From assembly GCA_946804195.1 (NCBI GenBank), contig CAMPEU010000001.1, positions 1 to 64,000 of the forward strand: DNA of 64,000 nt, written 5' to 3'. Positions 19,087 through 27,748 of the stretch are shown here, one piece after another. The translations under genes and the position numbers were made by a program. Each line of letters starts with the position of its first letter. The first letter of the stretch is position 1. Source of the stretch: an uncultured Candidatus Saccharibacteria bacterium. GTDB taxonomy: Bacteria > Patescibacteriota > Saccharimonadia > Saccharimonadales > Saccharimonadaceae. The notes under the pieces were generated by a model. That model did no database searches and was not told the origin of the DNA. It worked only from the letters and a program-made list of their open reading frames with translations.

Positions 19087-19290
19087 CCCCCACCAAAGCG
19101 GGAACAATAAAACATCCCGTTAAACGTTAGAATTATCGGGACGTACGCCAGAGTAACTTACGAATCTATCTAATTGTAAATAAAGCAATAAAATGTTAAA
19201 CTATTCTAAGTTTTCCGAAGAATTTACATCGGAATAACTCGCTCATTGTCATCGCGCTCCCTACACGAGCGCCACACCTACAGGAGAGAT

Positions 19291-20490
19291 ATGGCAACCC
19301 AAACTGTGCCGACCCTAAAGGTCGTGCCCAAACCTGAAAAGACAGGACAAGTAGAACCTGTCCTGCTGGTCGGGCTTCAGCCGACACGAGCGCTCCTCGA
19401 ACAGGCCGCAACGTTCGTGAAACCGCACTACCTAGTAGCTGTATCGTCCGTCGACGAGACGAATCACTACGACACCGGCACAACCGAGACTAGATACATG
19501 CAACGAGATGCACACGTCTTTTCGATGACAACACGTCAAACCCAATACGTGACTTTTCATCGACCAGGACGTCACCGCATTACCGCTTGTATCGTCGAGG
19601 CAAAGAATAATGAAAAGGCCCTCACTGCTATCAAACATGATGAAGTAACTATCATCAGAAGCAGTAATGGCGAACTCACGTCCGGATATTTGCCAGAATC
19701 AGCTTGCATAGCCGAGGCATACACCGAAGTCGATGTCAGCCCGGATCTATTTGCTTCACCGCCAACCGGTCTAAGGAAAAAGCTCGTCATGCAATATGCC
19801 CGTAACCAGGGCGTCGACGAGTGCAACTTCTTTTGGCGATCCGTTGGAGCAATCGCTCTGACAGGAATCATCCAGACCGTAGGTTTGGTTTTGCGACCCC
19901 TGCTACTGATCGTAGCAATGCTGATGCTTTGCCGCGAGATCAGATACAAGCAGTTCTTCGCATTTTTTCCAACCGCCCTTTGGAGTTCAGCTGGTGAATC
20001 AGCTTGGTTCGAAAGCAAAGACGGCGTTCGACGACGTAGCCAAGAAGGATGGAGGCAACTCTTACCGTTTCTCAGTCCGCCAGCATGGATTGGCTACACG
20101 GCTGTTTTCTTCGCCATTCCATCAGTCATATTCGGCCTCGGCAATGTTGACTGGACAGAAGGTGAAGGAATTAGTCGTTGGAACTACTGGGGCTACTGGG
20201 AAACCTTCGTCATCACATACAAATGGATTGGCCTTGCCATCCTTTTGATTGCGACTGTCGGTGGCACCTTCCTTACTGGCAAACTTGTCGTGAACAAACT
20301 TCGCAACAAGCCAGTTCCGCCAAAAGTTGCAATGGCGCAACAAAAGGCGGCGCACCAGTATCGCCTGGAACAGTTACGGCAGAGCACCGTAGAGATCACC
20401 AACGTCAAGGCAATTCCGCCTACGGCGCAAAGTGGCCTCTGGCTCACGCGATTCAAGCGCAAGCACTGCCGACCATACATAACCGAGTAG
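19291..20490 (+). CDS. Hypothetical membrane protein
   Basis: AGGAGAG upstream of ATG 19291; several TM segments in the C-terminal half. Confidence 0.6.
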   Translation: MATQTVPTLKVVPKPEKTGQVEPVLLVGLQPTRALLEQAATFVKPHYLVAVSSVDETNHYDTGTTETRYMQRDAHVFSMTTRQTQYVTFHRPGRHRITACIVEAKNNEKALTAIKHDEVTIIRSSNGELTSGYLPESACIAEAYTEVDVSPDLFASPPTGLRKKLVMQYARNQGVDECNFFWRSVGAIALTGIIQTVGLVLRPLLLIVAMLMLCREIRYKQFFAFFPTALWSSAGESAWFESKDGVRRRSQEGWRQLLPFLSPPAWIGYTAVFFAIPSVIFGLGNVDWTEGEGISRWNYWGYWETFVITYKWIGLAILLIATVGGTFLTGKLVVNKLRNKPVPPKVAMAQQKAAHQYRLEQLRQSTVEITNVKAIPPTAQSGLWLTRFKRKHCRPYITE

Positions 20491-20504
20491 GAGTGGACAA
20501 TGAG

Positions 20505-20539
20505 CACCGCCCGGGCACAGCAATGTGTCCCGGGCGGTG
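20505..20539 (+). terminator. Strong hairpin, probable terminator
   Basis: CACCGCCCGGG ... CCCGGGCGGTG; no adjacent T-tract. Confidence 0.6.
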
Positions 20540-20593
20540 TCTCACCAAGATTAAATCCAAGCTAGTATATCTAGCTTTTTTGTTTGCCAAAAT

Positions 20594-20800
20594 TTATGAT
20601 ACGTCTAATTGATCGCGCATTGCTCGACGCTTTACCTCTGCGCGAGGAGCGTCCTTGTGCGTTTTGTGCAATCCACCACCTGTTGTTTTGCGTTGCGCCA
20701 ACTGTACACGAGACATCTTGAACAATGCAGACAACTTTTGATTTGCCCGATATTTACGATGTGCACGCTTTGATTTCTTGTTATTTGTCATACCTACCAT
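20594..20800 (-). CDS. Small basic protein
   Basis: Lys/Arg-rich 68-aa ORF. Confidence 0.45.
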   Translation of the reverse strand: MVGMTNNKKSKRAHRKYRANQKLSALFKMSRVQLAQRKTTGGGLHKTHKDAPRAEVKRRAMRDQLDVS

Positions 20801-20836
20801 CCATTATAACAACTGTTGTAGCGTATAATAAAGAGC

Positions 20837-21397
20837 ATGAAGATAATTCTCGCCCAGGGCAATCCTGGCACTGAATATGAAAAAACACGACATAACGTCG
20901 GGTTTCTAGTATTAGACGCGTACGCGGGCAAGCATGAATTATCGTTTCTGACAAAAACTAAGTTCGATGCAGAGATAGCAGAGCAGGGTAACGGAGAGAA
21001 CAAAGTACTGCTAGTAAAGCCAACAACGTACTACAATGAAACCGGCAAATCAGCTCGTGCACTCGCGGATTTTTACAAGGTAGAAGCAACGGACATTCTA
21101 GTGATTCACGATGACCTAGCGCTACCATTCGGTACGTTACGAACTCGCGAAAAGGGGAGTGATGCTGGCAATAATGGTATCAAGTCACTCAATGCGCATA
21201 TCGGCGAAAATTACGCGCGCATACGAATCGGCACACACAACGAACTAGCAGACACAATTGGTCAGCACGATTTCGTTCTGTCCAAATTCACCGCTGATGA
21301 ATCCGAAAAACTGACTAGTGATATCTTTTCAAAGACACATGAACTCATCGATAATTTCATCCAGAGCAATCATCAGAACACGAGCCACTCTTTGTAA
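20837..21397 (+). CDS. pth: Peptidyl-tRNA hydrolase
   Basis: LAQGNPGTEYEKTRHNVGF; HDDLALPFG; GSDAGNNGIKS. Confidence 0.95.
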   Translation: MKIILAQGNPGTEYEKTRHNVGFLVLDAYAGKHELSFLTKTKFDAEIAEQGNGENKVLLVKPTTYYNETGKSARALADFYKVEATDILVIHDDLALPFGTLRTREKGSDAGNNGIKSLNAHIGENYARIRIGTHNELADTIGQHDFVLSKFTADESEKLTSDIFSKTHELIDNFIQSNHQNTSHSL

Positions 21398-21400
21398 TAT

Positions 21401-22147
21401 CTAGACGCCAAGTGCAGTAATTAACACACCGACCAGAATAACACCGACCAATAGTGCAAAGGCTTGGATCATGCCAATTCGATGCGGCTGCTCATGAATG
21501 TCGGGAATAATATCGCTCGCCGCAATGTAGACAAAAAATCCTGCTGTTGCCGCCAAAAATACCGCAATAGGTAACTGTTCACTCGTACCAAGTGAATATA
21601 CAATAACTGCCATTACAATCGTTGCTACCGCCGTAGCAACATTTGCCAGGAGCACCGTACGATCACGCCAACCACGTGATAGCAACAGGGCAAAGGTACC
21701 GAGTTCTTTGGGGATTTCGTGTGCGCTAACTGCAACCGTTGTGATAATACCTAGTGCGGGATTAACCACAAATGCGGCGCCAATCGCAACGCCATCAATC
21801 GCATTGTGCATCAAATCACCGATAACAATTAATTTGCGCTGGCTGTCATGTTTGCGCTCGGCATCATGTTCGTGATGACGATGGAACCAACTAACGCTAC
21901 GCTCGAATATAAAGAATGCTAAAAATCCGCCGAGCATCCATAGTAATAATTCTCTCGGATCACCTTGTTCAAATGCTTCGGGTAACAGATCCAAAAAAGC
22001 AGCTGCCAACAATGCACCAGCGCCAAACGGCATTGCCAAGAGTATTGCTTGTTCGCGTCGTTTTTTGGTCGTAAATATTAAAGCACCGCCCAGTAGGGAA
22101 ATAGCGCTCCCCACGATAATTGCTATGATCATTATCAATAAATCCAT
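21401..22147 (-). CDS. ZIP family metal transporter
   Basis: HNAIDGVAIGAAF and AVSAHEIPKELG ZIP motifs; His-rich loop. Confidence 0.9.
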   Translation of the reverse strand: MDLLIMIIAIIVGSAISLLGGALIFTTKKRREQAILLAMPFGAGALLAAAFLDLLPEAFEQGDPRELLLWMLGGFLAFFIFERSVSWFHRHHEHDAERKHDSQRKLIVIGDLMHNAIDGVAIGAAFVVNPALGIITTVAVSAHEIPKELGTFALLLSRGWRDRTVLLANVATAVATIVMAVIVYSLGTSEQLPIAVFLAATAGFFVYIAASDIIPDIHEQPHRIGMIQAFALLVGVILVGVLITALGV

Positions 22148-22197
22148 GTAATTTCTTTCCTTTTTTCAATAGATGTTGTCTATAGCGTACACATACT

Positions 22198-22232
22198 AAC
22201 ATCTTATTGCAAATTTGTTGCAATAAGATGTT
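22198..22232. promoter_or_regulatory. Perfect 15-5-15 palindrome, candidate Fur/Zur operator
   Basis: AACATCTTATTGCAA-ATTTG-TTGCAATAAGATGTT between divergent ZIP and fur-family genes. Confidence 0.75.
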
Positions 22233-22246
22233 ATACTGCAACGAGC

Positions 22247-22651
22247 ATGGATAAATTACATCAGTTATTAGCACAGCGAGGATATCGCCTCACGACAGCA
22301 AGAAAAGAAGTATTTGAAATACTCAATACTACAGAGACACCTATAACAACAGCAAGTATTGGTACTCTGTCTAAGAATATCGATAGAGTAAGCGTCTACC
22401 GTACTATCAAGCTTTTTTCAGACCTGGAAATAATCAAATTAATTCCTGTCGGCTGGAAGCGACAATACGAGCTAACGAGCCCGTTCAAATCCCACCACCA
22501 TCACATACTCTGCATAAAATGTAGAAAACTCACCGACATAAACTCGAACGACCTCGAACATTTTGTCACAAACCTCGCCAGCACTCGTCAATTCACTCTC
22601 ATTGACCATATGTTCGAAATACGAGGAATATGTCAAAAATGCCAACAATAA
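22247..22651 (+). CDS. Fur family transcriptional regulator
   Basis: N-terminal winged helix (RGYRLTTARKEVFEIL), HHHHILCIKC, CQKC. Confidence 0.9.
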   Translation: MDKLHQLLAQRGYRLTTARKEVFEILNTTETPITTASIGTLSKNIDRVSVYRTIKLFSDLEIIKLIPVGWKRQYELTSPFKSHHHHILCIKCRKLTDINSNDLEHFVTNLASTRQFTLIDHMFEIRGICQKCQQ

Positions 22652-22656
22652 TACAA

Positions 22657-23703
22657 TTAATGATTATTTTTACGCATGGAGTTTTTTTCTAAAATACTTG
22701 TTCCAACAGCGGTCATAATAAATACAAGACCCAGTGAACCAGTTACAACTTCTGGTAGCTCCAAATGATACAGCTTTGCCAACATAACAAGGCCAAGCGC
22801 CAATATTGCCCAATGCGCGCCATGTTCAAGATATCGATACTTCGCTAATGTTCCGGCTCGTAGTAAATAAATTGTCATCGAGCGCACCCATAGCGCACCC
22901 ACCCCCAGACCCGCCACGATCAACAGTACGCTTGTTGTAATCGCAAAAGCACCAATGACACCATCAAAACTAAATGATGCGTCCAGGACCTCGAGATACA
23001 TGAATGACGCAAATGCCGCCAAGCCGACTTGTTTAGTTGCACTTTTTCCTTTATTAACTGTTTTCTCAAAGAATACCGACAATGAATGTAGGCCAAATTG
23101 TAACAAAATACCCAGAGAACCAGAGAATAACACAATATTTTTGAGATCGGGATCAATCGTTAGATACATAAATCCAACAACAGCCGTCATGAACATCAAC
23201 TTAATAAAACGTATTCTACCAGCTCGTGCCAGCTGTTTTTCAACAGGACGCAACCAATGCACTACCTTGTCATGATCCAAGAAGTAACTGATTCCGAGCA
23301 TCAGAAGAAATGTACCGCCAAATGCTTCGATAACTGGCGCGGCATGATGTAGTTCCTCGCCATATCGATCGGGATTATTAAGAGCTAGGTTTACAACATC
23401 ACCAAACGCCAATCCAGTTGCAAACTGCACCACAATAATCGGTAGTGCAAAGCGAACAACGAACACTGCAATAAAAATACCGACAGTTAGGAATAATTTA
23501 ACCCAAAGATCTGACATCCGCGCTAATATACGACTATTAATAACTGCATTATCAAAACTAAACGTTACCTCAAGTATCGCCAGTACAATAAATAACCAAA
23601 GTGCACCAATCCCGCCGTAAGCCACAACAATTACGCCCAGTAATAGGGATAAGATACCTGACACGGCAAAGATACGGAGTGGGTGAGCTGGATGCATTAC
23701 CAC
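22657..23703 (-). CDS. DUF475/TerC-like integral membrane protein
   Basis: LEVTFSFDNAVINSRIL and LDASFSFDGVIGAFAIT motifs. Confidence 0.85.
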   Translation of the reverse strand: MVMHPAHPLRIFAVSGILSLLLGVIVVAYGGIGALWLFIVLAILEVTFSFDNAVINSRILARMSDLWVKLFLTVGIFIAVFVVRFALPIIVVQFATGLAFGDVVNLALNNPDRYGEELHHAAPVIEAFGGTFLLMLGISYFLDHDKVVHWLRPVEKQLARAGRIRFIKLMFMTAVVGFMYLTIDPDLKNIVLFSGSLGILLQFGLHSLSVFFEKTVNKGKSATKQVGLAAFASFMYLEVLDASFSFDGVIGAFAITTSVLLIVAGLGVGALWVRSMTIYLLRAGTLAKYRYLEHGAHWAILALGLVMLAKLYHLELPEVVTGSLGLVFIMTAVGTSILEKNSMRKNNH

Positions 23704-23802
23704 TATTGTACCGTATCTCTCGCAACTATCCCCATGAATAACTTCATGAAATTAGTTGGGAGAGAATGAGGAGAAAAGCGAATTCCTCAAGCTCCCGACG
23801 GG

Positions 23803-24195
23803 TCACTTGTTCGCGAGACGAGCCTGAAGTGAGTACACATGGACTGGATTACACCAGCCCACATAATCCCACGCGTGCTTGCCCTTGCTCTGCCCACTTT
23901 TCAGTAAGCCATGCGAGACTAATAAACCACGGATCTCAACCGCACGATGAACGATAGCCTTAGTGATTGCCGAATTAACAAACCACTTTGCGAAACGCTC
24001 AAACGGACGGAGGAGTAGGGCAAAAATCACTAAACAACTCGTCGTCATAGCGCCGAAAAGTAAGCTACCTTTCAGCCACCAACCCGACGCAACTGCCTGT
24101 CCGATCCAAAAACCAATGGTTGCGGTCGGAAGTAGCACAAGCAATGTCAAACGGGGATGCCGACCAAGCCAAGCTGCTGGATCGAGATCTGTCAT
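23803..24195 (-). CDS. Hypothetical two-TM protein
   Basis: Internal ATG preferred (MTDLDPAAWLGRHPRL) with GAGGAG upstream. Confidence 0.5.
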   Translation of the reverse strand: MTDLDPAAWLGRHPRLTLLVLLPTATIGFWIGQAVASGWWLKGSLLFGAMTTSCLVIFALLLRPFERFAKWFVNSAITKAIVHRAVEIRGLLVSHGLLKSGQSKGKHAWDYVGWCNPVHVYSLQARLANK

Positions 24196-24423
24196 TTTCT
24201 CCTCATTCTGTTCGACCCACAGGGGCCGTTTCTCAAGGTGCAATTGATTACCACAAAAGTAATCACAATACTAATTATAGCATTTTACATGCAAAAAGTC
24301 AATAATTCTTATGTTTCTCCCGCAGCTTTTGTGCTGAACGATTTTCAGCGCAAAAGTTGGGGGAGACAGAGGAGAACTCCGCTCCCTTGGACGATTGATC
24401 CTTGTGGCTGTAAAGCCCAGAAT

Positions 24424-24591
24424 TCAGCTTCGCCAAATCTGTGGTCTTTCGACCTGGTCGCGGACGTTCTCTGTTGCCAGAGACCGCATGTACGGATCGC
24501 CCTCGGCTACCCACTGAAAGAACTGGTGGATACCGCCGAAAACAACGATCGGACCGACCACGACGGCCAATACGAACACAATGGTGAACAT
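24424..24591 (-). CDS. Small single-TM protein, 55 aa (absent from the ORF track)
   Basis: MFTIVFVLAVVVGPIVVFGGIHQFFQWVAEGDPYMRSLATENVRDQVERPQIWRS, GAGGAG upstream. Confidence 0.65.
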   Translation of the reverse strand: MFTIVFVLAVVVGPIVVFGGIHQFFQWVAEGDPYMRSLATENVRDQVERPQIWRS

Positions 24592-24744
24592 TTATTCTCC
24601 TCTGTCATTGACTACTGATTGAGTAGTCGATTGGAATGTACGATGACGTAACTTGATTGCCACGTTGTACATAGTATATCAGAGTATAATGGTTATGTCA
24701 ACTCTATATTCGGAATAACAGGGGTATCTCAAATAAAAAATAAA

Positions 24745-25000
24745 CCTCTAGTCGCCAGAGGCTTATTGCATGCGAGAATATACCATTACTCAAAAAACTA
24801 AAAAGGACCAGGTAAGGGTGGGCATCACCTGGCCCTATTTAGCCCTTCAACCCACCCTGAATCGGGGGAGATTCTTGAAAGAAATCTCGAAGCGTGACCC
24901 ACCTCACAACATGGAGGTCCGCTGGTTAAAGGGGTTAGTAGCCATGCAATGCGGTCAAGCATAAATGCAAGTTCGAAAAAGTGGAGGGTAGTTACTTTTT
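24745..25000 (+). ncRNA. Candidate structured RNA with H-type pseudoknot
   Basis: Interleaved stems 24808-24813/24827-24832 and 24815-24822/24851-24858; hairpin 24868-24888; AAAAAGT...ACTTTTT hairpin 24976-25000. Confidence 0.4.
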
Positions 25001-25141
25001 AGAAACATTGCATAGCATCTAACATATAAATTAGTTAGAATAGGGGGTATAAGGTACGATTAGATGGTATAATATCCATCAACCAAGACCCATTTTATCA
25101 CTGATTTGACATACTGTCAACACTTTTTGTAACAAATTGCA

Positions 25142-25999
25142 ATGAAAATCAACTATATATCACCTCTAGATAATAATTTCACCCGGATTACAGGTAGTAT
25201 TGCGCTTGTGCCAAAAAAGTTATACTACATAGGAAAGTTACCAGACAAGAGAATACCCACGGTTGCAATCGTTGGTAGTCGCAAACCAACCCGATACGGG
25301 ACCGAGGTAACGATGCGTATTGCTGAAGATCTGGTACAAAGAGGTGTCATCATCGTCAGCGGCATGGCGCTAGGGGTTGATAGTATAGCCCATAGAGCCG
25401 TCCTCGATGTCGGCGGAACTACAATCGCCGTCCAGGGCAATGGACTTGCCGACCTATATCCCGCTACAAACCGACAACTAGGTCAGGATATCATCGAAAA
25501 GGGTGGGGCAATCGTCAGTGAATACGAGCCCGATATACCACCTATGAAGCATCGCTTTCTCGAGAGAAATCGCCTGATTAGTGCACTGTCGGATGCTGTT
25601 TTGGTCACCGAAGCGGCTGCACGCAGTGGATCGCTCAACACAGTGACGCATGCACTCGAACAAGGAAAAGAGGTGTTCGTCGTTCCCGGCAACATCACTA
25701 GTCCATTGTCGGCTGGATGCAATGCTTTGCTCAAACAAGGCGCCCATCCCGTCACGTGCGCCGAAGACATCCTCGAAATTATTGCTCCGCAATTGCTACA
25801 GCCCCAGACACAATTAGCATTAGGTAATAATCCATTGCAGACCAAGATTATCAAATTACTCACCGATGGAATCCGTGATGGCGACGAGCTACAACACCTA
25901 TCCAAAGAAAACGCAACGGTTTTTGCCACCGAACTCACGATGATGGAAATCAACGGACTGATTCGTAACCTCGGTGCGAATCAATGGACACTACGCTAA
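25142..25999 (+). CDS. dprA: DNA-processing protein DprA
   Basis: VGSRKPTRYG, SGMALGVDSIAHRAVLDVGG, FLERNRLISALSDAVLVTEAAARSGSL. Confidence 0.95.
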   Translation: MKINYISPLDNNFTRITGSIALVPKKLYYIGKLPDKRIPTVAIVGSRKPTRYGTEVTMRIAEDLVQRGVIIVSGMALGVDSIAHRAVLDVGGTTIAVQGNGLADLYPATNRQLGQDIIEKGGAIVSEYEPDIPPMKHRFLERNRLISALSDAVLVTEAAARSGSLNTVTHALEQGKEVFVVPGNITSPLSAGCNALLKQGAHPVTCAEDILEIIAPQLLQPQTQLALGNNPLQTKIIKLLTDGIRDGDELQHLSKENATVFATELTMMEINGLIRNLGANQWTLR

Positions 26000-26022
26000 A
26001 TACGCTGGTATAATGCTTATAT

Positions 26023-26994
26023 ATGATGCGTGAAAAGGTAGGGGTAATCTTAGCTACCGCAACAATCTTATCGGGATGCGATACTGCTCTTGGTGCGCCA
26101 ATAGAGCAACGAACGCCGACCATACAACTCGATCAACTTCCCGACGTATTACCTCCGGAAGTAACCAAACAAATCCCCAACGTCGCCGCTATTACGGGTG
26201 AAGTAAAAAGCTTCGACCCTAGCTACCAAACGATTATATCCACCACGCTATGTTCGGGCGTACGGATTGATGAATATGATTATCTTAGCGCCGGTCATTG
26301 CGTCAACCTCAATTCCTTGCCGCAAGATTTAACGCCCTATTGCAAGGATATTCGTGTAGATATGCCAATCGACCAGCAAGAGGGAATCACATTAAATGGC
26401 ACACATGAAGCGGGATATGCTCCTGGCAGTATGACTGCGAGTACTCTCGATTTTTTCAAACAAGGTGATGTACTGTTAGTGGAGGTGAAGCCGAACAGCC
26501 AGCCATCCTATGACAACCCAACCCACTTTTCAGAAACATCAGACATCGAACAGGGGACACCCCTTTATTTCGTAAACTATCAGCCCACAGAAGACCGCCT
26601 ATACCGTAACCCAAACAAAGACGCCCAAGTACCACCAGAACATCTGCCAGGACCGCACACTCCGGCAATCCTCGGCGGCATAGCGATTCGCAACGTCAAC
26701 TCGGACACGATTGAAGTTATTAGCGCAGGAAAATCATATGGTGATCCCGTTGATACAGATATACGCTTCGGTGCTAGTGGTGGACCCGTCTACGACCAAA
26801 ACGGCAACCTCGTTGCACGTATCGTTGCGGTTGCAAACGAAAAAATTAGCGTTGAAACATACGAGAACAATCATCATATTGATATCACCGATATGCCAGA
26901 CGAAACAATGCTAAGGACTATATATATAAAAGAAAGTACGCCCAATCAGATAGACGAGCTGCAACAGATCAAACAATCTCTGCCTCGCTGTTAA
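26023..26994 (+). CDS. Trypsin-like serine protease, lipoprotein
   Basis: Lipobox LSGC; LSAGHC and GASGGPVYD motifs. Confidence 0.8.
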   Translation: MMREKVGVILATATILSGCDTALGAPIEQRTPTIQLDQLPDVLPPEVTKQIPNVAAITGEVKSFDPSYQTIISTTLCSGVRIDEYDYLSAGHCVNLNSLPQDLTPYCKDIRVDMPIDQQEGITLNGTHEAGYAPGSMTASTLDFFKQGDVLLVEVKPNSQPSYDNPTHFSETSDIEQGTPLYFVNYQPTEDRLYRNPNKDAQVPPEHLPGPHTPAILGGIAIRNVNSDTIEVISAGKSYGDPVDTDIRFGASGGPVYDQNGNLVARIVAVANEKISVETYENNHHIDITDMPDETMLRTIYIKESTPNQIDELQQIKQSLPRC

Positions 26995-27102
26995 TATATT
27001 GACTTTTTATAAAATAAATGATATAATGCACCCATTACCCAACAGGGTTCATGTCTGTTGGGCAGTTGCTTGATAGACAGGTTTCGGACAAAGGAGTTCG
27101 TA

Positions 27103-27582
27103 ATGGGAGTTTTCAGGATTGAGCATTCCGCCAGAATGCCACGCAGGACCACGCTGCTGATCGCAGCACCCCTGCTGGACATGGTGCCCCTGGGTGACAT
27201 GTCGATACTGGACGAAGTCGCGGTGCGGATCAAAAATCTGGTCGTTGACGGCCAGCTTCCGCTCGAACACCCCGACTTCTACGATACGCCAACGATGTGG
27301 TGTCATGCAGGTGCGGGCAACAGTGTTTTCGAACGCAGTGTTCGATCAGTACTGGAGTCATTGGAATCCAACCACCTTTCAGCCGATGAGTTGAAGTCGC
27401 TGAAAACGATTCTCCAGACGTTGCCCACCTTGGCGTATCGATTCGATTTCGATACCGATCCACGTTTCGTCAATCGAGGGCTGAGCATGATCCATGACGG
27501 CCTGTTCGGTTCACTGATGGAGCTGGCATCACGTCGACGGTCAATGATCGGCAGAATCAGCGACATGTGTGGCGGACTCTGA
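27103..27582 (+). CDS. Hypothetical protein
   Basis: ATG with AAAGGAG upstream; terminator downstream. Confidence 0.55.
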   Translation: MGVFRIEHSARMPRRTTLLIAAPLLDMVPLGDMSILDEVAVRIKNLVVDGQLPLEHPDFYDTPTMWCHAGAGNSVFERSVRSVLESLESNHLSADELKSLKTILQTLPTLAYRFDFDTDPRFVNRGLSMIHDGLFGSLMELASRRRSMIGRISDMCGGL

Positions 27583-27607
27583 AACAAACCGTACCAACTA
27601 TCAAGCA

Positions 27608-27630
27608 AAGCCGCCCTTCGGGGCGGGTTT
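27608..27630 (+). terminator. Rho-independent terminator
   Basis: AAGCCGCCC TTCG GGGCGGGTTT. Confidence 0.8.
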
Positions 27631-27748
27631 GGTCATTTTTTTGCGTTTATATTATTAACCGTGGCGATACGCGACTTGACACAACTTCCGATTTGCTTAC
27701 AATAAGCCTTTGTGTTTTATTAAGATAAAGTCAGGAACCAAAAGCACT

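Noticed and set aside
24157-24618. + strand ORF of 153 aa
   Set aside because: Antisense to two better-supported - strand genes (23803-24195 and 24424-24591).
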